NCBI RefSeq assembly: GCF_031326225.1
Contig: NZ_CP133720.1
Span: 4,278,001-4,342,000 of the forward strand
Source: Undibacterium cyanobacteriorum
GTDB taxonomy: Bacteria; Pseudomonadota; Gammaproteobacteria; Burkholderiales; Burkholderiaceae_D
Length of the DNA: 64,000 nt
Direction: 5' to 3'
Made by a program: the position numbers and the translations under genes
Part shown: piece after piece, positions 47,463-54,930 of the stretch
Numbering within the stretch: the first letter of the stretch is position 1
Layout of the letters: the number at the start of each line of letters is the position of its first letter
Notes under the pieces: generated by a model
Seen by the model: the letters and a program-made list of their open reading frames with translations, nothing else
What the model was told of the DNA's origin: nothing
Database searches by the model: none

Positions 47463-48809
47463 ATGAAGATAACCGTGAACACCAGCGCTTTGGAACGAGA
47501 AATCACTTGGTTTAACCAAGTGTGCGAGACGCGTTTCGAGTACTATTTTCAACACAATGAACAAGATGTCGACTTGGAAACCGTCTGTCCGGCACCAAGC
47601 TTGAGCGCCAGCGACGGACCCTACGCCGAAGTTGTACTCGAATTTGGTTTTGGCTTTACCGAGCGGGTCGTGCTGATGTTGGCACTGATGCCGCATGTGC
47701 GCCCACAAGTACTCGATCTCTTTTCGTTACAAAACTCCGCCCTCGGTCGCTCGTATAGCGAGATTGGTGGCTGGCGCGGCAAGAGCCATAGCGGTTTCTT
47801 ACCGACCTGCGAAACCGCTTCGTTCATTCTCGCTGGCAGTCACCTCGGCAAACGTTTTGCCGTGGCGCGTCTATTCAAAGAGGAACACGCTTTTATTCGC
47901 CGCGGCGTCATCAAACTTGATTTGCAATCGAATGGCGAACCCGCCTTTGGCGCATCGCTACAACTGAGTCACGAATTCTTGCAACGCCTCGCCGATGGCG
48001 AAGTGCATAAACCCGATTTCAGCGCGAACTTCCCCGCCAAACTCATGCAAACCAAACTCGATTGGTCTGATCTGGTACTGAATCAAGAGGTGATGGATGA
48101 AGTCAATAATATCGTGACTTGGCTACGCAGCCCGCAACAAATTCTGCAAAACTGGGGACTCGAAAAATCACTGAAACCTGGCTATCGCGCGATGTTCTAT
48201 GGCCCACCGGGGACAGGTAAGACCTTGACTGCCAGTTTGATCGGCAAGGCGCTGGCACTCGATGTGTATAGAATTGATTTGTCGATGGTGGTATCGAAGT
48301 ACATCGGTGAGACAGAAAAGAATTTGGCCGGAGTGTTTGACCAAGCGCAAAACAAAAATTGGATCTTGTTTTTTGACGAAGCCGATTCTCTATTTGGCAA
48401 ACGGACCCAGACCAGCAGCTCGAATGACCGTCATGCGAATCAAGAGATCTCTTATCTACTGCAACGCGTTGAGGATTTTCCGGGCGTGGTGATTTTGGCG
48501 ACCAACTTGAAAGCGAATATTGATGCCGCCTTCGCGCGCCGCTTTCAAAGCGAAGTGTATTTTGCAATGCCTGATGCAGCCCAACGCGAACGGCTCTGGC
48601 GCGGCTTATTTGCTAACACCACAAAATTGGATGCCGATGTGAATTTCCGTGATATCGCGGAACGCTATGAATTGGCTGGCGGTGCTCTACTGAATGTTGC
48701 GCGCTATGCCGCCATACGCGCGGTGAAGAACCAACGTGAACTGATTACTCAAGATGATTTGCTTGCCGGTATCGGCAGAGAATTAATGAAGGATGGGAAG
48801 ACACTGTGA
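47463..48809 (+). CDS. AAA+ ATPase of the injection system (Afp15/Pvc15-like)
   Basis: The 448-residue protein has an unassigned N-terminal domain of about 200 residues and a C-terminal AAA+ module. Walker A GPPGTGKT lies at 247-254, Walker B LFFDEADSLFG includes Asp305 and Glu306, sensor 1 is VVILATNLK, and the arginine finger is in AAFARRFQ. All eCIS loci encode such an ATPase, needed for assembly although not part of the mature particle. Its last four bases (GTGA) overlap the start of the GH18-like membrane gene, indicating translational coupling. Confidence 0.95.
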   Translation: MKITVNTSALEREITWFNQVCETRFEYYFQHNEQDVDLETVCPAPSLSASDGPYAEVVLEFGFGFTERVVLMLALMPHVRPQVLDLFSLQNSALGRSYSEIGGWRGKSHSGFLPTCETASFILAGSHLGKRFAVARLFKEEHAFIRRGVIKLDLQSNGEPAFGASLQLSHEFLQRLADGEVHKPDFSANFPAKLMQTKLDWSDLVLNQEVMDEVNNIVTWLRSPQQILQNWGLEKSLKPGYRAMFYGPPGTGKTLTASLIGKALALDVYRIDLSMVVSKYIGETEKNLAGVFDQAQNKNWILFFDEADSLFGKRTQTSSSNDRHANQEISYLLQRVEDFPGVVILATNLKANIDAAFARRFQSEVYFAMPDAAQRERLWRGLFANTTKLDADVNFRDIAERYELAGGALLNVARYAAIRAVKNQRELITQDDLLAGIGRELMKDGKTL

Positions 48810-51800
48810 AAATTGTTCAATACCAACTCAAACTACAGCCTTATGCAATGGCCATCGCGTGCTGCTTTGCGACTAGCCTGTGCGCCTCTGTCGCGACGCT
48901 ACCGGCCCGCGCCGATCAAATCGAAATCACGACCGTCGCCAGTGGTGCAAACGAAAGCACCTTGAAGAAAGAGGCGGCGACTGCACTGAAGCTACCAGCG
49001 ATTCCGGCGCCGTCAACGACTAAGATCGTGACGCCTCCAGTAATCAACAAACCTGTCATGCCGGCACTACCGAAGGTGGCCGTGCCGACCTCCCTCGCGG
49101 TACCGTATTCATCAACATCAAAACCCGCTTCGACACCACAGAAAGCTGCCCCAGTTTCGCTGCCGAAACCAAGTCAGAACGACATCAATCAAGCGATCGA
49201 CAATAATAAAGCGACGATTATGCCGGGCAAGGCCGTCAATATCGTCGGCTATAACCGCAATATCAAGCAAGAGCATTTCAAAGACTTAAGCAAAGATGCC
49301 GTGCTGTCCATGCAAAAACAGCTGGAAGGTATTTATCGACTGCTTCCTGATTGGCAGCATGATTACAGTTTGAAAGGCCAACCACTCAACGATGGCATCG
49401 TTGGCCCTATCACCTTATCTTGGCTGCAGCGTTTCGCTTTTAGTTTTAAAGTCAACGCTGAAGGCGATTACGCTCCCGCGCTCGCGAAAAATGTCGATCG
49501 CATCGCTCAATTCGCGGCACGTCATAAGGACGAAGTCACAATACTCATGAGCCCTGAATTTGAAGCCTGGGATTTCATGCAGGCCGATAAAGTGAAACAG
49601 CAAGACTTCCAGATTCGTCGTCAAGGCAGCGAAAAAGAATTGATTGAACTCGTCAACCGATTCCGCAGCCAACGTAAAGTTGCACCGCGTACTGCACCGC
49701 GCTCGAATTTCGATGAAAGCGCCTTTTACTATTTCAAATTAACGCAGGGCGATCTCGACATTCTCGGTGGCAAAGATCAAATCGTACAGATCCTCACAAC
49801 ACTCAAAGACAAAGAGTTTAATTCAAGTGAAGCACTACGCGTTGCGGTGACCAAGGCGATGGGTGGACGTGAACATATCGTCTCGCAAATTTGGCCTTTG
49901 ATCGAACGCTATGCTGGTGATTTCGATGGTTTTTTGATCGATGAAGCGGCACTGAAACGACTCAAAGAAACAAGCGAGTTCCCAGCCGCGGTGATTGACG
50001 AATTGCGTGTACAAGGAACGCAATATTTCAAAACCCGTGAGCTATTCGACGAATTCATCACCGATAAATTTACGGGTGATAGCTTATCGCTCAGCGAAGA
50101 CGAAAGAGAAATTGTGGCTGATGCTTCGCGCGTGTTCGACAACATCCATCTCACAACGCAATCGATTACCAATATCAAGGCACAGTTGAAAGGTAACATT
50201 CAAAATACTGGGGTTCCTAGCGTTTTGATTCGTCTTCTGAGCCAAATCAAAGATGTGAGTTATCCGGAAGTCAGTCTGCTGCGCAGTGCGGCCATCTCAA
50301 AAATGATTATGGGTATTGGCGCCTGCAAAATGAATTCACCGACTAGCAATTTGTATGTCGCTGGCTTGCGCATGCCTGATGAAGAATTTGATCTGCTCGC
50401 GAAAGAGCTCAGTAATGTGAATCCACAAAGCGCGGACGGACGTCTCAATCAGGGCTTCGAGCCTAGTAAGGCCTTCGCTGAGTTGAAACGCCTGCGCTTA
50501 CAAGTGAGCCAATGTGATAAAGCGTCGTTCGAAGAAAGCCGTCGCTTAATCGAAGAGGTTTACTTGAATTATTTGGCCCTTCCGATCGAGAACATGGCTA
50601 AGAAAGCCATGCCAGATGAAATCATGCCAATCACGCTGAAAGGCGGCGACTGTGGCTGCGCCTTAGATGATTTCGCTGGTGTCTCTTATGCTTTCTATCC
50701 TTATTGGAACAATCAAAAAGCGGCGCAGACCATGAATTTTCATGTCCTGAATCGCGTCGCTTATCTAGGCCTCACGGTCGACAATGTGGGTGATTTTCGA
50801 CTGGGCGCAGTTCCTTTCGATATCAAAGATGGTTCCTCGGATGCAAATCAATTTATCCGCGTGGCTCATCAATACAATTCTAAGGTTGACTGGGTCATTC
50901 AGAAGAATGATTGGAATGGCGATTGGAAGCGTCACTCACGCGACAACAAAAAAGCCATTCTGTCTAAGCTCCTAACCAATATCAAAAACTTGTTGCACAC
51001 ACGCTTAACTGATACAGCGTCCAAGCTCAAGCCCACGCTCAGCCTCGGGCTTGCAGAACCGGTCACGCGCGGCGACGGCGTCACGATTTACTTCCAAAAC
51101 TATCCGACTGATCTCGACTCAACCACGCTGTTTAACGAATTCTTCTTGAATTTGCACAAGACGCTACGCAAAGAGAATGTCGCGGTTAACATTGTGATGA
51201 CGCAATCGGTACTGAGCGCAGATGGTGAAGGAAGACAGGGTGCGTTTGCGTTGCCGAATCTGATCAAACTTCGTAACGAGATTAAAAGTCGTTCTGTCGC
51301 CGGAGATCGGGATTTGAGCGAGCATTATTTCCTCGTCTTGCTCAACGAACCGAGCACCGATGCGAAGAAACAATTGCGTTTAGATATCGAGAGTGAACAA
51401 GGTTTGCATGGGAACGCGCGAGCAGAGTTCCTACGCAATATCATTCCTGTGATGCAGTTTGATAACCATAACTGGCAACAGCTCGAGGACGATGTGGTGT
51501 ACGCCAGCGATAATTTCGGTGGCATGGGACTGTGGGCGCCCGATTTTGAGAACATCGCCAAACCGACACTGAATATGTCCGAGTCTTGTGCGCGCGGCCA
51601 GCAGATTGCGCTTTGTATCTTGCGCAATTTCCGTGAATCGAATCAAGCCGACCGCTTGCCATCGGCCGTTGCTCGCTTCGCTTGCGTCAATCGTTGGTAT
51701 CTACAAATTGCACTAACGGCGTTCTTATTGATTGCTATCGTGCTCGCTTTCTTATTCGCTAAGTTCTGCGAAGTGCAGAGTTTTATTAAGCGCTATTTCC

Positions 51801-52405
51801 TCTGGGTACTTGGTTTCAACATCGTCCCAGCGCTCGTGATCTTCGTCATGCTGCTGTTATACGATCCTTATTTAACCAGTCTGTCGAAAGGTAATCTGCC
51901 CTTTATTATTTCGATAGGGATTATTTTAGCGGGTGTCGTTGGTGGTTATCTCTACCTGCGTTCACAACGCGAACTGCCACAGCGCCAACGCGCTCTGCCG
52001 CAACGTCAAGGATTAGGTTTCCCTATTTTTGGTTGGAAGATCGAAACCGATGATGCAGGCTTCCGTTGGGTGATCCGTAATCGTGGTACCGGCTACGGCA
52101 TCATAAAAAAAGTCGAAATTCTGCTCGATGGTCATGCCGTGGCTGATGCGAAAACGGCACTCGAAGCAGTGATTGGGCCAAATGATCATTTGGTCTGGAA
52201 GAGCTTGCCTTTGGTCGGTCAGAAGATTATGCCTGGTGAATCGATCGTCGCCCTATCCATCACCGACACTGATGCCGCGCAGTCATTTGAACGTAAGCTG
52301 CGCGAACATCAATTGCAGGTGATGATCACTTACTTCTCGGCCAATAATGAACATTGGATCACCGATGGCAAAGAGGTGTCGGCAGTTGGTGCGGCTTCCT
52401 TCTAA
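48806..52405 (+). CDS. Membrane-anchored protein with PG-binding motif and degenerate GH18-like barrel
   Basis: This 1199-residue protein is the last gene of the operon. A signal peptide (1-36, ending LPARA) is followed by a Pro/Thr/Lys-rich linker. A peptidoglycan-binding-like motif lies near 165-215 (LNDGIVGPITLSWLQRF), then a helical region to about 620. A TIM barrel of GH18 type follows, with strands recognisable as VSYAFYPYW (626-634), NRVAYLGLTVD, VDWVIQKNDW, DGVTIYFQ (757-764), VNIVMTQSV, YFLVLLNEP and FGGMGLWAPDFEN. The catalytic DGxDxDxE is replaced by DGVTIYFQ: aspartates by Thr760 and Tyr762, acid Glu by Gln764. Three membrane helices (about 968-1050) and a 130-residue cytoplasmic domain end the protein. 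The predicted topology, with barrel in the periplasm and tail in the cytoplasm, suits an envelope anchor or receptor for the tail. Confidence 0.75.
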   Translation: MKIVQYQLKLQPYAMAIACCFATSLCASVATLPARADQIEITTVASGANESTLKKEAATALKLPAIPAPSTTKIVTPPVINKPVMPALPKVAVPTSLAVPYSSTSKPASTPQKAAPVSLPKPSQNDINQAIDNNKATIMPGKAVNIVGYNRNIKQEHFKDLSKDAVLSMQKQLEGIYRLLPDWQHDYSLKGQPLNDGIVGPITLSWLQRFAFSFKVNAEGDYAPALAKNVDRIAQFAARHKDEVTILMSPEFEAWDFMQADKVKQQDFQIRRQGSEKELIELVNRFRSQRKVAPRTAPRSNFDESAFYYFKLTQGDLDILGGKDQIVQILTTLKDKEFNSSEALRVAVTKAMGGREHIVSQIWPLIERYAGDFDGFLIDEAALKRLKETSEFPAAVIDELRVQGTQYFKTRELFDEFITDKFTGDSLSLSEDEREIVADASRVFDNIHLTTQSITNIKAQLKGNIQNTGVPSVLIRLLSQIKDVSYPEVSLLRSAAISKMIMGIGACKMNSPTSNLYVAGLRMPDEEFDLLAKELSNVNPQSADGRLNQGFEPSKAFAELKRLRLQVSQCDKASFEESRRLIEEVYLNYLALPIENMAKKAMPDEIMPITLKGGDCGCALDDFAGVSYAFYPYWNNQKAAQTMNFHVLNRVAYLGLTVDNVGDFRLGAVPFDIKDGSSDANQFIRVAHQYNSKVDWVIQKNDWNGDWKRHSRDNKKAILSKLLTNIKNLLHTRLTDTASKLKPTLSLGLAEPVTRGDGVTIYFQNYPTDLDSTTLFNEFFLNLHKTLRKENVAVNIVMTQSVLSADGEGRQGAFALPNLIKLRNEIKSRSVAGDRDLSEHYFLVLLNEPSTDAKKQLRLDIESEQGLHGNARAEFLRNIIPVMQFDNHNWQQLEDDVVYASDNFGGMGLWAPDFENIAKPTLNMSESCARGQQIALCILRNFRESNQADRLPSAVARFACVNRWYLQIALTAFLLIAIVLAFLFAKFCEVQSFIKRYFLWVLGFNIVPALVIFVMLLLYDPYLTSLSKGNLPFIISIGIILAGVVGGYLYLRSQRELPQRQRALPQRQGLGFPIFGWKIETDDAGFRWVIRNRGTGYGIIKKVEILLDGHAVADAKTALEAVIGPNDHLVWKSLPLVGQKIMPGESIVALSITDTDAAQSFERKLREHQLQVMITYFSANNEHWITDGKEVSAVGAASF

Positions 52406-52419
52406 CATCGAGGGCGGGA

Positions 52420-52554
52420 ATGTGGCTTAGTTCTAAGCCGCATTCCAAGTCACACTGCGAACCACACGCGGAACCACATTTTGAATCACATTTTGATTCA
52501 CATTCCGAGTTACATTTCTACCTAGTTCCAGCACTAAGCAAAACGGCTCTCTGA
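52420..52554 (+). CDS. Doubtful 44-residue His-repeat ORF after the injection operon
   Basis: The ATG at 52420 follows a purine-rich AGGGCGGGA. The frame reads through the 12-bp repeats as a four-residue repeat with histidine at every fourth position (SKPHSKSHCEPHAEPHF and so on, seven histidines), and stops inside the downstream terminator stem. A small metal-binding peptide is imaginable, but the frame could simply be a by-product of the DNA repeat. Confidence 0.2.
   Translation: MWLSSKPHSKSHCEPHAEPHFESHFDSHSELHFYLVPALSKTAL
52435..52518. repeat. Degenerate 12-bp tandem repeat, seven copies
   Basis: Seven consecutive 12-bp units follow the form gaaycacattyy (for example gaatcacatttt, gattcacattcc, gaaccacacgcg). 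They occupy 84 bp between the last injection-system gene and its terminator. The units differ at two to four positions each, so the array is old rather than freshly slipped. Confidence 0.8.
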
Positions 52555-52573
52555 AAAAACAGAGAGCCGTTTT
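52540..52573 (+). terminator. Strong rho-independent terminator ending the injection-system operon
   Basis: The 14-bp perfect stem AAAACGGCTCTCTG/CAGAGAGCCGTTTT with a six-A loop continues into TTTTTGTTTTG. Because A and T tracts flank both arms, it can also end the convergent minus-strand pirin transcript. Confidence 0.95.
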
Positions 52574-52624
52574 TGTTTTGCGCTTGCGAACAAGCTGGGC
52601 AAACAAGGAGGCGACCAATGTCGC

Positions 52625-53536
52625 CTACTGCGCCAACACGCCCTGTCCTTGATTGGTCGAGATCGTCTCTACCAACTGCCCGCGTCGGAAATCATCGATC
52701 GCTTTGAAAATTTCTTCTTGCGAATTCATCACGAAGGGGCCGTATTGCGCAATCGTTTCACCAAGCGGGCGTCCGGCAATCAAGATCAAACGCGCATCGG
52801 CACTGGCAGTGATTTTGACACCATCCGCGCTTGGCCATTTTTTCAGAATCGCCATACGCTGCAAAGGCACTTGCTGCTCACCGATCTTCACTTCGCCGCG
52901 ATACACGTAGATGAAGGCATTAAAGTCAGCTGGCAAGGTTTGACTAAAACTACTTCCAGCTGGCATATGTAGATCGAGATAGATCGGCTCTGTCGTGACA
53001 CGCGACATTGCGCCTGCCACACCGTGACTTTGTCCCGCGATAATTCGTGCCAAAACACCTTGCTCGGTTTCGATTTCTGGAATCTCATGGCTCTTGAAAT
53101 CGCGATACCAAGCCGGTGACATTTTGTCTTTCGCTGCCAAGTTCAACCACAACTGAAAACCTTCCATCCGTCCAGCTTCTTGTTCTGGCAATTCAGAGTG
53201 GATCACGCCACGACCTGCCGTCATCCATTGTACGCCGCCGTTTTCCAGCAAACCCTCATTACCGGCACTATCACGATGGCGCATGCGGCCTTCCAGCATG
53301 TAAGTAATCGTTTCGAAGCCGCGGTGCGGATGATCTGGAAAGCCAGCGATGTACTCATCGGGATTATCGCTACCAAAGGCGTCGAGCATTAAGAAAGGAT
53401 CGAGTCGATACTGATACGGCTGCGTCAGCACCCGCGTCAATTTCACACCAGCGCCATCGGAGGTGGCCTGTCCCACCACCAATTGCTCGACCGCGCGCGA
53501 TTGTTGGATATGCTCCGATGTAACCATGGTTTTCAT
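52625..53536 (-). CDS. Pirin family protein
   Basis: The 303-residue bicupin has the pirin signature: FLMLDAFGSDNPDEYIAGFPDHPHRGFETITYMLEGRMRHRDSAGNEGLLENGGVQWMTAGRGVIHSE. Metal ligands are the histidine pair around residues 68-71, the histidine of RMRHRD, and HSE. Bacterial pirins bind iron; some are quercetin dioxygenases or redox-responsive regulators. It is preceded by GGGA. It lies downstream of doxX and azoR on the same strand, a set that commonly responds together to quinones and electrophiles. A 4x13-bp repeat lies upstream of its start. Confidence 0.92.
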   Translation of the reverse strand: MKTMVTSEHIQQSRAVEQLVVGQATSDGAGVKLTRVLTQPYQYRLDPFLMLDAFGSDNPDEYIAGFPDHPHRGFETITYMLEGRMRHRDSAGNEGLLENGGVQWMTAGRGVIHSELPEQEAGRMEGFQLWLNLAAKDKMSPAWYRDFKSHEIPEIETEQGVLARIIAGQSHGVAGAMSRVTTEPIYLDLHMPAGSSFSQTLPADFNAFIYVYRGEVKIGEQQVPLQRMAILKKWPSADGVKITASADARLILIAGRPLGETIAQYGPFVMNSQEEIFKAIDDFRRGQLVETISTNQGQGVLAQ

Positions 53537-53613
53537 GATGTTTCCCTTTTCTGTTTTCTATGTGAGCTTTTTCTTGCGTTCCGCTAATGGAAATTGCAGA
53601 TGAATCAGCCCGC

Positions 53614-53665
53614 TTTTTACTCTTGCTTTTTACTCTTGCTTCTTACTCTTGCTTCTTACTCTTGC
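53614..53665. repeat. Four tandem 13-bp repeats between doxX and pirin genes
   Basis: Two copies of tttttactcttgc are followed by two copies of ttcttactcttgc, head to tail without gaps. An inverted partial copy, gcaagagtga, lies at about 53682-53691. The array sits 78-129 bp upstream of the pirin start, so it may be a regulator-binding array or a variable-number tandem repeat. Confidence 0.8.
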
Positions 53666-53719
53666 TTGATACGCTGCCCCAGCAAGAGTGATCACGCTAG
53701 CGACGCGTATCTTGCAGCA

Positions 53720-54082
53720 TCACTTGGTTTTAAACAACTGATCTTTGCTCTGTGTCACGAGATACACACTGGTCAACAAGACAAACAAAGCTGGTAGACC
53801 TTGTGCCAGCGGCGTATGCATGATGTGGAAATACACTGCGCCGAGCATGATCAAACTAATACCGGCCGCCGCCAAAGCGCGCAAGGGACGAATGAAGAGT
53901 CCAATCGCACCAGCGATTTCGCAGACACCGATAAAGTAGCCAAACCAAGCTGGCAAACCCAAGATGCCAAAGCTCATATGCACTTCCGGTACACCTGCCA
54001 ACTTCGCCCCACCACCGGCCAGCAAAATCAAAGCCGCTAACACCATCGCCGTTGTACTGGCGTATTTCTGAATTGGATTCAT
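53720..54082 (-). CDS. DoxX family membrane protein
   Basis: The 120-residue protein has four hydrophobic helices in the DoxX arrangement: ASTTAMVLAALILLAGGGAKLAGVPEVHMSFGILGLPAWFGYFIGVCEIAGAIGLFIRPLRALAAAGISLIMLGAVYFHIMHTPL. DoxX-like proteins are small inner-membrane proteins often paired with redox enzymes; some belong to terminal oxidases or respond to oxidative stress. It starts with a GGGAG ribosome-binding site 50 bp after azoR, with which it probably forms an operon. The exact function is unknown. Confidence 0.88.
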   Translation of the reverse strand: MNPIQKYASTTAMVLAALILLAGGGAKLAGVPEVHMSFGILGLPAWFGYFIGVCEIAGAIGLFIRPLRALAAAGISLIMLGAVYFHIMHTPLAQGLPALFVLLTSVYLVTQSKDQLFKTK

Positions 54083-54132
54083 CTCGTTCTCCCTATCTTA
54101 TTGATGGTTCGTTATCGTTAATCAAGGCCGAA

Positions 54133-54732
54133 TTAAGCTAAAACAGCTTCGATTTGCGCATGCGCTTCATGGAAGGCTTTTTCTTCCGCCGCCGGCCCCA
54201 TTGCCAAGCCTTCAGCGTAAATGAATTCGACATCTGTCATGCCGAGGAAGGCCAAGAAGGCTTTCAAATACGGCATTTGTGTATCGTTAGGCGTATTGCG
54301 ATACAAGCCACCACGTGTCAACACGACATACACTTTTTTGCCCTTCAACAAACCCTCTGGACCATTCGCGGTATAACGGAAGGTCACTTGGGCCCGTGAA
54401 ATCGCATCAATCCAATTCTTCAATTGTGCCGATACGCCGAAGTTGTACATCGGGGCGCCGATCACCAACACATCCGCGGCTTGCACTTCTGCGATCAAAG
54501 CATCATCCAAGGCGACGCGTGCCGCTTGTTCTGCAGTACGTTGGTCGGCGGGCGTGAACAAAGCTTGCAAGGCGACTTCGTCCAGAGTCGGTTGTGGCGT
54601 CACGGCTAAGTCACGCAAGACCAAGTTGGCCTCTGGATGCTGCTCAAGTAAGCGTGCGCTCACTTGATTGGCAATCGCGGTGGAATGGGAACCTGCAACG
54701 CGGGCGCTGGAATTAATTTGCAAAATATTCAT
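54133..54732 (-). CDS. azoR: FMN-dependent NADH:quinone oxidoreductase / azoreductase
   Basis: This 199-residue flavodoxin-fold protein matches AzoR: the N-terminal phosphate-binding loop INSSARVAGSHSTAIANQVS, the FMN-contacting GAPMYNFGVSAQLKNWIDAISRAQVTFRYTANGPEGLLKGKKVYVV, then TRGGLY. It reduces quinones and azo compounds by two electrons using NADH, protecting against thiol-reactive electrophiles. A strong AAGGAG precedes the ATG. It is divergent from the LysR regulator, with operator-like sequences between them, so that regulator is the likely controller. Confidence 0.95.
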   Translation of the reverse strand: MNILQINSSARVAGSHSTAIANQVSARLLEQHPEANLVLRDLAVTPQPTLDEVALQALFTPADQRTAEQAARVALDDALIAEVQAADVLVIGAPMYNFGVSAQLKNWIDAISRAQVTFRYTANGPEGLLKGKKVYVVLTRGGLYRNTPNDTQMPYLKAFLAFLGMTDVEFIYAEGLAMGPAAEEKAFHEAHAQIEAVLA

Positions 54733-54818
54733 GATCGTGCTCCTTGGTTAGTCTTCATTAAGTGAAGCAGCACAGTTCATTGTTTTGCGCTGCTGAGAAA
54801 GTAAGCACACTTTATATG

Positions 54819-54872
54819 TTCCAAATTCGATCCGGAAGACGTTAAAATGGATATGATTGTTCCAAATTTGAA
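54819..54872. promoter_or_regulatory. LysR-type operator pair between azoR and the regulator gene
   Basis: TTCC-N11-GGAA at 54819-54837 is an inverted repeat with the spacing typical of LysR boxes. A second near-palindrome, TTCCAAATTTGAA, lies at 54860-54872 and shares the half-site TTCCAAATT. The two copies start 41 bp apart, about four helical turns. Probable role: binding of the adjacent LysR regulator to control both divergent genes. Confidence 0.55.
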
Positions 54873-54930
54873 TCAATCAGAAACCAGCTCACAGCTCCTT
54901 ACGGCAGCACATCCACGAAAGACTATCCTC

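Noticed and set aside
48806..52405. Active chitinase payload of the injection system
   Set aside because: The GH18 catalytic Asp and Glu residues are replaced (DGVTIYFQ), and the protein has its own signal peptide and membrane helices, unlike cargo.
25682..52624. Flanking attachment repeats or mobility genes defining the injection locus as a mobile island
   Set aside because: No tRNA, integrase, transposase or matching direct repeat was seen at either edge; AT-rich flank alone is insufficient.
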